The notes below the pieces were generated by a model. That model did not search any database. It worked only from the letters and a program-made list of their open reading frames with translations, and had not been told where the DNA came from. A stretch of DNA of 51,860 nt. Origin: Bacteroidota bacterium. Its GTDB lineage: Bacteria; Bacteroidota; Ignavibacteria; UBA10030; UBA8401. The position numbers and the translations under genes were made by a program. The DNA lies in NCBI GenBank assembly GCA_035506275.1, contig DATJPT010000015.1, positions 1-51,860 of the forward strand. The letters run 5' to 3'. Shown here piece by piece: positions 36,286 to 44,481 of the stretch; the first letter of the stretch is position 1, and each line of letters opens with the position of its first letter.

Positions 36286-36531
36286 CATTGTTTTCAACAT
36301 TGGTTGCACTCGCCTTGCTCTCCGGACGAAATTCCAATGAATGGATTGTTCACTCACGTTGGATAGGTCCGTCAAAGAAAATACAGAACATGCCATAGAG
36401 TCAGGGGGGGCTTCCTGCGCGAGAAACATTTCGACACGGTTTAACAACAATGTGCGTATGAGTGAAACTCTGCCTTCATCAGCCTTGTCCAATATTCACT
36501 AGTTCGGCCGCATATAATAATTGACAACCCA

Positions 36532-37335
36532 ATGCGAATACTAAAGCGTCACATCTCTTTTTTGCAGCTCGTGTATTTCATCATTTACGTGCTCCTCTCT
36601 GCGGTAATGATTCTCACGCCGATCATCCTGACTCGTTCTGTTCACATCAAAAGAATGTTCATCATCGATGAGGACGTACTGGAGGTCTTGCTTTTGAGCT
36701 TTTTATTTGCTCTGACTATTTTGATCTTCAGGCTCTATCAGCAAGAGGCTTCAAAACAAGAAGAGCTGATCAACAATATCAAGGAGGATAAGAGGAAGGC
36801 TGATGAAAAGCTTATTGATTCATTGGATTACATCGGGAAAGTGAATGTCCAGATCGAAGAGATAAAATCGATCTACGACGTTTCCAACGCGTACCCGTCA
36901 ACGAAAAGCGATTTCAAAAGGATCGCTCGGCTCTTGGGCGAGCGTATTCTGGGCATTGTCAACACAAACTGGATGCTGCTCAGAATCATCAGCAGCGGCT
37001 CGTACAGGACGATCTATGAGTGCTTCGAGACAAGGAATGGCGTGTCCATATGTTATCCGCACGTCAGCAACAAAATGATCATCGACCAACAATCGGCCAC
37101 GCAATTCACTACGGTGATTTTAAAGCCTCACAATCTGAATTTTCTCGTCTTCTGTGCGATGCCGGTCGATGCCGTAAGCGATGATCAACGTGTTTTCATT
37201 CGAGCCATCATGAACGAGGTCAGTTTGCTGTTCATCATTTCGCATTCGTCTTTCCAGGATGACCGGCGCGTTGTATTCCCGGAAAACAGGATCACCCAAA
37301 AACTCGAGGCGGTTCGGCCTATGCCTCCGTCATGA
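36532..37335 (+). CDS. Membrane protein with coiled coil and GAF-like cytoplasmic domain
   Basis: A 267-residue protein with two transmembrane segments (about 11-34 and 48-67), a charged coiled coil (about 68-113) and a C-terminal alpha/beta domain (about 118-245) whose pattern resembles a GAF sensor domain. There is no kinase, cyclase or other output domain. Sensor proteins of this layout pass a signal to partners, and the STAS-like gene 15 bases downstream in the same unit is the obvious candidate. The GAF assignment is a pattern judgement. No clear ribosome binding site precedes the ATG at 36532. Confidence 0.65.
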   Translation: MRILKRHISFLQLVYFIIYVLLSAVMILTPIILTRSVHIKRMFIIDEDVLEVLLLSFLFALTILIFRLYQQEASKQEELINNIKEDKRKADEKLIDSLDYIGKVNVQIEEIKSIYDVSNAYPSTKSDFKRIARLLGERILGIVNTNWMLLRIISSGSYRTIYECFETRNGVSICYPHVSNKMIIDQQSATQFTTVILKPHNLNFLVFCAMPVDAVSDDQRVFIRAIMNEVSLLFIISHSSFQDDRRVVFPENRITQKLEAVRPMPPS

Positions 37336-37350
37336 ACTGAGATATTCCAA

Positions 37351-37719
37351 ATGCCTGTAACGTATCGATTTGACTCTAACATCATTATCGTTGAAATGTA
37401 CGGCGAATATTCGATGAACGATGTCCGTACGGCCATACTTAATTCTTTAGCCGATGCCGGCCTCAATGGAAGGTCATCCCTGCTCTTCAATTTTGGGGAA
37501 TCCCGGAGCATTTACGTGAGGTCTTCAGAAGAGATCAACGCGATGGTAGGCTTCATCACCGCATTAGCGGACCGATTCAACAACCGCCTCGCGTTCGTTT
37601 CGTCCCACGAACTGCCGTATGGGCTGATGCGCTTCGTCTGTGTGAAGTCGGGGAGTTGTGGAATTGTTTCGGATGTATTTCGCACGTATGACGAAGCCAA
37701 GGATTGGCTGCTGTCATGA
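37351..37719 (+). CDS. STAS/SpoIIAA-like small protein
   Basis: A 122-residue single-domain cytoplasmic protein with alternating strands and helices: it opens VTYRFDSNIIIVEMYGEYS, has SLLFNFGESRSIYVRSSEE in the middle and ends in an amphipathic helix (RTYDEAKDWLLS). This is the layout of SpoIIAA-like/STAS regulators that bind partners through a small alpha/beta fold. No phosphorylatable Ser can be placed with certainty. It follows the membrane sensor-like gene by 15 bases, so the two probably act together. Confidence 0.65.
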   Translation: MPVTYRFDSNIIIVEMYGEYSMNDVRTAILNSLADAGLNGRSSLLFNFGESRSIYVRSSEEINAMVGFITALADRFNNRLAFVSSHELPYGLMRFVCVKSGSCGIVSDVFRTYDEAKDWLLS

Positions 37720-37940
37720 AGGGCAGAGACCGCAGCCCCATGCAGTGAAGCGCCGGGCAATGCGATTCCTGACGCCCCGATAAGCTTTGGACTTCGATAC
37801 GCCGAACATAGGTCCAACGACGAGATTGAACTGCAGATCATCTCCAATGAATAGAGGGCACTGTTTTATGAACCGCTAAGGTCAACGTAGTCACGATCCC
37901 CGGCAGAAAACAAGACGCCGGACTTTCGTAAGGAGGAACC

Positions 37941-38567
37941 ATGATCACCCGCGTCCATTTTGTTCTTACGGTGGTGGTCTCATTCGTACTGTCGTCCTGC
38001 ACATCGACCCAGCTTGCGCGCACGTGGCGAGACACATCATACAAGGCAGGGCCGTTAAAAAAGATACTGGTAGTGGCCACCGGGAGGGATCAACAGCGGA
38101 GAAGTGCCTGGGAGGATGGGCTCGCCGCGGCTCTTTCATGGCACGGGGTCGAGGCGACTCCATCGTATCGGCTCATCTCCAAAGTTCTTCCCGACTCCAC
38201 CATCATTGATTCCGTGGCCCGCGCGGGAAACTTCGACGGGATAGTACTTATCGGACGATCATCGACGATGACCACCGAAAGCGTCACCCCCAGCTTGGAC
38301 ATCATCTCACCGGGCTCTCCTTCCGGGCCGTGGAGCGAGGCGTACTATGAATATTACAATCGCGGATATTATCCGGGGTATCCGGTATTCAATGAATTCG
38401 TGAATGACGAGATCACCCTTTGGACAGCTCGCGGAAGAAAACGGATGATCTGGTCCGGTGTCGGCGAGGTCCATGGAAGCGGCCAGGGTGAAGACGTCAG
38501 CGGCGAGATTATTTCTCTGGTCATTAAGGAACTGATCAAACAGGAGGTCATTGCCGCGGCCAATTGA
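37941..38567 (+). CDS. Lipoprotein resembling the DUF4136 type
   Basis: A 208-residue lipoprotein: signal with lipobox LSSC at about residue 20, then STQLARTWRDTSYKAGPLKKILVVA, an opening common in DUF4136-like lipoproteins. The middle includes a Gly/Tyr-rich loop (YYEYYNRGYYPGYP), and the C-terminus is an alpha/beta region ending in a helix. Function unknown. The start is firm: TAAGGAGG lies directly upstream of the ATG. A strong hairpin terminator follows at 38625. Confidence 0.78.
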   Translation: MITRVHFVLTVVVSFVLSSCTSTQLARTWRDTSYKAGPLKKILVVATGRDQQRRSAWEDGLAAALSWHGVEATPSYRLISKVLPDSTIIDSVARAGNFDGIVLIGRSSTMTTESVTPSLDIISPGSPSGPWSEAYYEYYNRGYYPGYPVFNEFVNDEITLWTARGRKRMIWSGVGEVHGSGQGEDVSGEIISLVIKELIKQEVIAAAN

Positions 38568-38624
38568 CGACACCCGCCAGAATTGAAGAGGTTCCAACGC
38601 TTGGACAAACGATGAAAAAAGATG

Positions 38625-38668
38625 AGGGTTAGCAAAAAACGCTAACCCTGTCTGTTTTTGGAGCGGGG
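38625..38668. terminator. Bidirectional terminator hairpin, copy 1 of a direct repeat
   Basis: A 9-bp stem (AGGGTTAGC with GCTAACCCT) around seven bases. It is followed on the plus strand by GTCTGTTTTT and on the minus strand by CATCTTTTTT. It can end both the lipoprotein gene at 37941 and any readthrough from the tRNA side. It is a near-identical copy of 38732-38775 (one mismatch in 44 bases). Confidence 0.8.
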
Positions 38669-38696
38669 ACGACCAATCATTCTCTAGAGCTCACTT

Positions 38697-38717
38697 ACCC
38701 GCCAAAAAACGGCGGGT
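38697..38717. other. Hairpin between the two terminator copies
   Basis: ACCCGCC and GGCGGGT form a 7-bp GC stem around AAAAAAC. It has no U-tract on either side, so it is not a standard terminator alone. It sits in the spacer between the two copies of the repeat. Confidence 0.5.
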
Positions 38718-38731
38718 CCTAAAAACAGATC

Positions 38732-38775
38732 AGGGTTAGCAAATAACGCTAACCCTGTCTGTTTTTGGAGCGGGG
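38732..38775. terminator. Terminator of the tRNA-Asp gene, copy 2 of the direct repeat
   Basis: The same 9-bp stem as copy 1. On the minus strand it follows the tRNA and is extended by AAAAACAGA pairing with TCTGTTTTT outside the main stem, leaving a U-rich tail. The repeat includes the last five bases of the tRNA gene. Confidence 0.8.
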
Positions 38776-38845
38776 CCGACGAGACTCGAACTCGCGACTT
38801 CCTGCGTGACAGGCAGGCGCTCTAACCAAACTGAGCTACGACCCC
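38771..38845 (-). tRNA. tRNA-Asp (anticodon GTC)
   Basis: The minus strand folds as a full cloverleaf: acceptor GGGGTCG with CGGCCCC, D arm GCTC/GAGC, anticodon stem CCTGC/GCAGG around the loop CTGTCAC (anticodon GTC), and T arm GCGAG/CTCGT around TTCGAGT. The discriminator base is G. CCA is not encoded, so it must be added after transcription. A single-copy tRNA like this is also a common integration target, and its 3' end is repeated 107 bases downstream. Confidence 0.96.
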
Positions 38846-38888
38846 GAATTTTATTAAGAATTACTACTTTTTTGACGTGATCAACTGC

Positions 38889-38907
38889 AACCAAACTGAA
38901 TCACGAC
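38889..38907. other. Short tRNA-Asp 5'-like fragment
   Basis: Sixteen of 19 bases match the D-arm/acceptor end of the adjacent tRNA-Asp in the same orientation (AACCAAACTGA then ACGAC on the plus strand). It lies about 60 bases upstream of the real gene. It may be a decayed duplicate. Confidence 0.4.
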
Positions 38908-39140
38908 AGCCGGAAAAATTTCCAACGCAAATAATATACTAAAAAATTTTACGGCAAGCAATAGTCAATAATCAGCTGTTCTCGCCCGGTTTTGACGGAC
39001 CGGAACACGAAGGACAATCCCGGAGATCTGGTGCTAAATATGGCGTGCGGTCTATTCGATTGGAGAAAGCGACGAATTGCCCCCGGTTAATTAAATCTTT
39101 AGAGAAAATTTCAAGAGACTGCCGGAATTGATGCAGGAAA

Positions 39141-39917
39141 TTAGGACGAATGCTGTTTCGTACTATCGACGACATAACAAAGCATCTCTCTAAGTACATT
39201 CTGCTCGTCGAATTTGCCGATGATCGTAGCATCAACCTGAACAGTCTCGCCCCGTTTCGTCGGGATCCTGATATTGGCTAGCTCAATTTCTCTCTCAAGC
39301 CTAACCATTTCGATCAGCTCCGGCTTTTTCAAGTGATTACCGGCGAGGAACTCCGTTTTCGCCGCTTTTGCCTCCTCCTCAGAAGAAAAACCCAGCAGCC
39401 GCAAATATGCGGAGTTGCATTCGACAACCTCCCCAGCCGGTGTCGATATGAATGAAGCGACAATATTGTGCTCAAAAAGGCTGCGATATTTTTCGCTCGA
39501 CTCTTTCAATTCAGCCTCCGTCAGCTTGCGCATCCGCTCCGTTTCAGCTTTGTGCAACGCCCTCCGCACCGCGGGAATCAACCGTTCAATTTTCTCTTTT
39601 AGCACAAAATCCGTTGCGCCTCGCTCAAACGCTTCGATCGCAACCTCCTGCCCCTTCGCGCCTGAGAGAAAAATAAACGGGGTTTCGGGACACTTTTGCA
39701 GGACAATACCAATAGCAGATTTTCCGTCAAAACCTTCCAGCAAAAAATCGGAGATGATCAAATCAAATTTCATTGTTTGCAAAGCTCCGAGGAGCCTCTC
39801 CCGAGTTTGTACCACCTCGACAACGTATCGGAGATCTGTTCCGTCCAATGTTGCCTGTAAGAGCTGAACGTCGTTAGGATCATCTTCAATATAAAGAAGA
39901 TGGCAAAGCTTGCTCAT
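39141..39917 (-). CDS. Response regulator with REC and PAS domains
   Basis: A 258-residue signalling protein. The receiver domain (about 6-122) has the acidic pocket EDD at 11-13, phospho-acceptor Asp57 in IISDFLL, the switch Ser in FLSGAKG and the conserved Lys in FVLKEK. A short helical linker leads to a PAS domain (about 140-250, YRSLFEHNIVASFISTPAGEVVECN). There is no DNA-binding or enzymatic output, so it probably relays to a partner kinase or other protein. No histidine kinase lies beside it. AAGGA precedes the ATG at 39917. About 220 bases downstream, toward the tRNA, I see no gene. Confidence 0.88.
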   Translation of the reverse strand: MSKLCHLLYIEDDPNDVQLLQATLDGTDLRYVVEVVQTRERLLGALQTMKFDLIISDFLLEGFDGKSAIGIVLQKCPETPFIFLSGAKGQEVAIEAFERGATDFVLKEKIERLIPAVRRALHKAETERMRKLTEAELKESSEKYRSLFEHNIVASFISTPAGEVVECNSAYLRLLGFSSEEEAKAAKTEFLAGNHLKKPELIEMVRLEREIELANIRIPTKRGETVQVDATIIGKFDEQNVLREMLCYVVDSTKQHSS

Positions 39918-40154
39918 AAAGCGTCCTTATTTTTGATCACTGCTAAAGTGCTTGAAAACTCCTCCCCCCCTATTTATATATCATTGAAAATGCCAATTTT
40001 GGAGAAAAAAGTAGTCCCTATTTCGGGAATAATTCCTTACTATTCATGGGAAACTTGCCGAAATGAAGGTGTTGACGCCTCGAAAGCTCTGCCAAAGAGG
40101 AAACAGTAGAACTTTTGAACTCCGTTTTCCAGGGGCGCATCTTGTAGAAATTGC

Positions 40155-40191
40155 GGAGCCGCACTGGAGAGTATCTCTTTCGTGCGGCTCC
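40155..40191 (-). terminator. Probable terminator after the small exported peptide gene
   Basis: A 10-bp stem (GGAGCCGCAC with its complement) enclosing an inner GAGA/TCTC pair, 28 bases past the stop at 40219. The minus-strand tail GCAATTTCTAC is only weakly U-rich, so its efficiency is uncertain. Confidence 0.55.
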
Positions 40192-40218
40192 TGTAAAAAA
40201 TCTGATTCGGGGATTCAA

Positions 40219-40377
40219 TTATGCCAGAACGACGGGATGTGGCGGTTGAGGGGGAGTATTCCCCTCCCCGTCTGCCAGGTTCCTACTCCCCGCTGAATTT
40301 GAACCAAAAAACATTGTCGCACAGATCAACGACAACGCAAAAATGAATCTTGAGGAAACCTTTCGAAAATTTCTCAT
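40219..40377 (-). CDS. Small exported peptide (52 residues), unknown function
   Basis: The start is supported by an excellent ribosome binding site, GGGAGG six bases before the ATG at 40377. The peptide has a basic N-terminus (MRNFRKVSSR), a hydrophobic core (FIFALSLICATMFF), a probable cleavage region near NSAG, and a short mature part ending in a proline-rich tail (TPPQPPHPVVLA). A longer frame reaches 40434 but lacks a signal. It is divergent from the TPR-CHAT gene, whose start is 136 bases away, and is followed by a hairpin. It may be a secreted or processed peptide related to that system; this is inference from position alone. Confidence 0.65.
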   Translation of the reverse strand: MRNFRKVSSRFIFALSLICATMFFGSNSAGSRNLADGEGNTPPQPPHPVVLA

Positions 40378-40513
40378 AGCTAACCTCCCTTGAGAGTTGG
40401 TGATTTCCGCGGAAGGATTTTCCGCCCGCTTCATTTCTTATGTATGCTTCGCGGGAGAAGAAATGGAGTTTTAGCTGTGAGAACCGGCGAGAAGCTACCG
40501 ACGAGTCAAAAAC

Positions 40514-43500
40514 ATGCAGACAATCTCCTTCGATAATTTTTTATTTTGTGCACTCTGCGACGCACTTCCCTATCGCGCAGTGAGAAGGTATTTTTTTCTT
40601 GCGGGATTTTTGCTGCTCGCGTCAACCGGTGCAACTGCACAGGTGACTCCTTCGGATACAGTGATCGGGTTGGCAAAACAGAGCATCGGACATGATCTCG
40701 TGATACGTTCTTTCTTCGACAGCTCGCTTGCCTACTTCAAAGAGGCAAAAGAAATTTTTCGAAGAAACGAAAGCTGGGGGCACTACGTGGAGTGCGACAA
40801 CTCTATTGCGGACGCCTTGATCAGATTGGCCCGTTTTAACGAAGCGCTCGACTGCTTAAGAGAATCGCAAAAAACGGCGAAGGCGAAGCTGTCACCAAAC
40901 GACCCGAGGCTGGCAAGCACCTATGCCGCGCTCGGCTACCTCGAGAATTATAACCAGGAGTACGCTCAGGCCTTATCAGACCTTAATGAATCGCTGAGGA
41001 TCAGGAGAACCATAGGTTCTCCAAAAAGCGTCGAGGTCGCCTCGTCCCTTTATCTGCTGGCGCTTACGTACAAATCGATCGGGATGTACAAGGAGGCGGT
41101 CGCCTCCATCAACGAGGCTATCGAGATCAGCAGAGTGTCGGACACCGAAGAGGGGCTGGCAATCAATGAAATGACGGCAGCGAACATCCTCTCTGACAAA
41201 GGAGACTATCACAGCGCATTGTCTCTCCAGGATTCGGTCCTCAGGATGCTTCAACGGATCGGTAAAGAAAAATCCCTGGTCGCTGCGACCTGCTACTATT
41301 ATCGGGGTAAAGATCTGCTCCATGAAAACAGGGTCAACGAAGCGATCTCGTCCCTCCTAACGTCTCTCGCATTGAACGAAACGGTGGCCGGCGAAATTGT
41401 TCCGTCAGTTTCGGCATGCTTGGCCAAATTGGGAGAGGCATATTCACAGCGCTCCGACTACGACCGGGCGATCTCATATTTCAATCAGGCTGAAGAAAGC
41501 ACCATTGCCTTCAACGGGAAATATCACTCTGGTTTGGCTGAGCTCTATAACTCCATGGCGAACTTGTATTCCTTGAAAGGCAACTATGACGATGCGCTGC
41601 GGTACGCCAGGAAATCGCTCGCGATCGAAGAGCACAATCACGGACCGCACCATTTATCAACGGCCAACAGTCTTGAGAGACTCGGCGATGTTTTCGCCAG
41701 GCACGGCGATTACGATTCCGCGATCACGACGTATGCGGCCTCCCTCGCGATCAAAGAAGAGCTCAATCGGTACAGCGTCGCTACTGCGAGGCTGCAAATG
41801 GCGATCGGGAACGCTTATACTCAAGCCGGAAAGGATGATAGCGCCGAAGCGCTCATAAACATCTCTTATAGGACATTCAAGGTTTCTGCCTCAAGTGACA
41901 GCTCATTCATCGCTCTGTATCACAAATCCTACGGCGATCTTCTTGTGAGGCAGCACCAATACAGACTGGCCGACGAAGAGTATGAAAAGGCCATGGCCCT
42001 TTTATCCCGCGAAGATTATTCAAGTTCCTACCGGCCCGGAGCTCAAGGGACCTTTTCCGGCACAGGCATGCTCAGGCTGCAATGCTTGTTGGAAAGAACG
42101 AAGCTCTTTAAGCTGATCTTTCAGGCATCCCACGATCCGGCAGACCTTGATACGGCCTATACGTGCATTAACGATGCTATCGTGTTCATGACCGCACTGC
42201 GGCGGGGGTATAAGGCGGAAGGTTCAAGGCTGTTCCTGCGGGAAGAGTTCGACAGAGTATATAAAGAGGGGGTAGAGACCGCTCATACGCTGTATGCCGT
42301 CACAAAAAACCCGAAGTTTGAACAGAAGGCATTCGAATGCGCCGAGCGGGCGAAATCAAACCTCCTGCTCGATAAGATCCTCGAGTCGAACGCAATTCAT
42401 TTTTCCGGAGCTCCCGATTCCATACTCGAGCAGGAAGCGTCGTTGGAATCCAGTCTGACCTCCCTCGAAGAAAAAATCCAGGAGGCCGACAAGAACGGTC
42501 AGACCGAGCCGCTGAAGCAATTCCGCGACAACTACTTTGCCGCCTCAGTCGCTTACAACAGCCTGCTCGACACGCTCGAATCCTCATATCCGGAATATTT
42601 CAAACTGAAATATCAGGATGAGCCGCCGAGCATCGCGAAGATTCAGGGATCGCTCGACTCCCGGACTACGGCCGTCGAATATTTCTTTGCAGACAGCGTC
42701 CTGTATATTTTCACGGTATCACAAAACTCCTTCGACGTGACAGAGGCAGCCGGCATATCGACGATAGCAAAGGATGCAAAGGAACTCCGTAAAGCTCTCG
42801 GCACGCTCGACGAAAAGCTGTACCTCGCTTCAGCCGCCTCATTATATCGATCAATTTTCCTGCCGATCAAAGATAAACTCCACGGCCCACAGATCGTCAT
42901 CATTCCGGACGGGAATCTTTTTTATGTTCCGTTTGAAGCATTGCTTAGCACGCCCCGGAAAAACAATGCGAAGGCTGATTTCTCGCGCCTTCCCTACCTG
43001 ATAAAACAATTTGTTATTTCTTACTCATACTCTCTGACGCTCTTCGTCAGCCGAAACGGTAATGGGCCCCCACAAGGCAGCCGGAGGTTCGTAGGATTCG
43101 CTCCGGTCTTCGACGACTCGGCAGCCAGACAGACGGCATCGCAAAATGGCGGGGGTGTACAAAGCCTGGAATTCAGCGCAAAAGAAGTACAGCAGATCGA
43201 AGAACTTTTCCGAAAGAAAAATTTTGGGCACACAGCGTTCATGCGTCAAAATGCGACGAAGAACAATTTCAAGCTCTCCGTCGGCACCGCCAGTTACATC
43301 CACATCGCCAGCCACGGATTTACGGATGAAGACCATCCCGGCCTTTCCGGCCTTCTGTTTTCCGGAAAGGACGACAGCCTCGCCGATGATAGAATTCTAT
43401 ATGCGGGGGAGACCTATAATTTGCGGTTGAACGCAGACCTGGTCGTGCTCAGTTCATGCAAAAGCGGGGTCGGGCAATTGGTCAACGGCGAAGGGTTAAT

Positions 43501-43729
43501 GGCAATGACGCGCGGCTTTTTTTACTCAGGCGCAAAAAACGTCATTTATTCTTTGTGGAATGTGACCGATTCGCATACGAATCGGCTTATGGTGGGTTTC
43601 TACGATTTTCTCCTCTCCGGGTCCGATATTCCTTCGGCGCTGCGGCGGGCAAAACTCGAAATGATCAGGAATGATCCGGGGGCGTTCCCTTCGAAGTGGA
43701 CAAGCTTCGTGCTTCTTTCAACCCGATGA
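40514..43729 (+). CDS. Exported TPR-CHAT protein (caspase-like peptidase homologue)
   Basis: A 1071-residue protein. A signal peptide lies at about 23-43 (RRYFFLAGFLLLASTGATAQ), and a GTG at 40580 would start right at it; neither that GTG nor the ATG at 40514 has a strong ribosome binding site. About 60-520 is a chain of at least seven tetratricopeptide repeats (for example LYNSMANLYSLKGNYDDAL, LERLGDVFARHGDYDSAI). A helical linker follows, and the CHAT domain fills about 690-1071. Its catalytic pair is present: His934 in IASHGF and Cys982 in LSSCKSG. CHAT domains are caspase/separase-related cysteine peptidases, often regulated by their TPR part. The signal suggests a periplasmic site. It converges on the anti-sigma gene with two bases between the stops. 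Confidence 0.92.
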   Translation: MQTISFDNFLFCALCDALPYRAVRRYFFLAGFLLLASTGATAQVTPSDTVIGLAKQSIGHDLVIRSFFDSSLAYFKEAKEIFRRNESWGHYVECDNSIADALIRLARFNEALDCLRESQKTAKAKLSPNDPRLASTYAALGYLENYNQEYAQALSDLNESLRIRRTIGSPKSVEVASSLYLLALTYKSIGMYKEAVASINEAIEISRVSDTEEGLAINEMTAANILSDKGDYHSALSLQDSVLRMLQRIGKEKSLVAATCYYYRGKDLLHENRVNEAISSLLTSLALNETVAGEIVPSVSACLAKLGEAYSQRSDYDRAISYFNQAEESTIAFNGKYHSGLAELYNSMANLYSLKGNYDDALRYARKSLAIEEHNHGPHHLSTANSLERLGDVFARHGDYDSAITTYAASLAIKEELNRYSVATARLQMAIGNAYTQAGKDDSAEALINISYRTFKVSASSDSSFIALYHKSYGDLLVRQHQYRLADEEYEKAMALLSREDYSSSYRPGAQGTFSGTGMLRLQCLLERTKLFKLIFQASHDPADLDTAYTCINDAIVFMTALRRGYKAEGSRLFLREEFDRVYKEGVETAHTLYAVTKNPKFEQKAFECAERAKSNLLLDKILESNAIHFSGAPDSILEQEASLESSLTSLEEKIQEADKNGQTEPLKQFRDNYFAASVAYNSLLDTLESSYPEYFKLKYQDEPPSIAKIQGSLDSRTTAVEYFFADSVLYIFTVSQNSFDVTEAAGISTIAKDAKELRKALGTLDEKLYLASAASLYRSIFLPIKDKLHGPQIVIIPDGNLFYVPFEALLSTPRKNNAKADFSRLPYLIKQFVISYSYSLTLFVSRNGNGPPQGSRRFVGFAPVFDDSAARQTASQNGGGVQSLEFSAKEVQQIEELFRKKNFGHTAFMRQNATKNNFKLSVGTASYIHIASHGFTDEDHPGLSGLLFSGKDDSLADDRILYAGETYNLRLNADLVVLSSCKSGVGQLVNGEGLMAMTRGFFYSGAKNVIYSLWNVTDSHTNRLMVGFYDFLLSGSDIPSALRRAKLEMIRNDPGAFPSKWTSFVLLSTR

Positions 43730-43731
43730 AC

Positions 43732-44466
43732 TTAGCGGACAGCGAATTTTCCTACATGCAATAGCTCGTCGTCGGATTCCAGCTTCCAATAGTAAAGTCC
43801 CGGTTTCAGATTGCCGCCAAACCGGCAGCTGTTGTTCTCCGTCGAGGCAGAAAAAACTTCTTCCCCCTTATTGTCGAGAATTTTCAGCATCACCTTCCCC
43901 GCAGTGCCGGGATTCCAGGCGAACAGGATGCTTTTGCCGGCCCCCTGATCGCCGAGCGGGGATGTGACCTGAAGAGCACTCGACCGGAAATGGACGTTCA
44001 CCATATCCTCGAGGCCGGGGTACGGAGAAAAATTGTCCGCCACTAATGCTGAGGTCTTTCCTGCTGCGGGGGGATGCTGATTCACTGGGGACTTTGAAGT
44101 GTCAACGGCTGCTACGGCTGGAAGCTGGGGATGAGATCCCTGCGTGAAAGCAAAATAATAACCGGCCGCGCAAATACCGACCGCCACCAAAACCACTGCC
44201 GCGAGTTTATAGTAGTAGGAAATTTCCTTCCCAAGCAACCCACGGCGCGAAGAAAAAAAAGGGTGTTCGATCCCCCGATCATATTTTTCTTCCTCAAGCA
44301 GCGAAAAGAGCTGCTCGATACTCATCCTGCAGGAAACACACTCACTGACGTGATCCCGCAGCTCGGTCGGAAGCTTTTTCAACTGATCCAACTTGAGCGC
44401 ATCGACGTACAGCGCAACAGCTTCCTCTGAAAGATGTTCATTTGCATCAAAGAATTTTGCGTTCAT
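43732..44466 (-). CDS. Transmembrane zinc-finger anti-sigma factor
   Basis: A 244-residue single-span membrane protein. The cytoplasmic N-terminus has the anti-sigma zinc-finger signature: His39, then three residues to Cys43 and two to Cys46 (HVSECVSC), with an earlier His11. A transmembrane helix lies at about 87-108. The periplasmic part has a Pro-rich linker and a C-terminal beta sandwich (FAWNPGTAGKVMLKILDNKGE, LKPGLYYWKLES). Such proteins hold their cognate sigma factor inactive until the periplasmic domain is cut or bound. It starts 15 bases after the sigma gene (CGGAGA upstream of the ATG), and its stop is two bases from that of TPR-CHAT. Confidence 0.85.
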   Translation of the reverse strand: MNAKFFDANEHLSEEAVALYVDALKLDQLKKLPTELRDHVSECVSCRMSIEQLFSLLEEEKYDRGIEHPFFSSRRGLLGKEISYYYKLAAVVLVAVGICAAGYYFAFTQGSHPQLPAVAAVDTSKSPVNQHPPAAGKTSALVADNFSPYPGLEDMVNVHFRSSALQVTSPLGDQGAGKSILFAWNPGTAGKVMLKILDNKGEEVFSASTENNSCRFGGNLKPGLYYWKLESDDELLHVGKFAVR

Positions 44467-44481
44467 GGATATTTTCTCCGG

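Noticed and set aside
36235..36492. Minus-strand frame of 85 codons overlapping the end of paralogue B
   Set aside because: It overlaps a conserved gene on the other strand, has no ribosome binding site and does not look like a protein.
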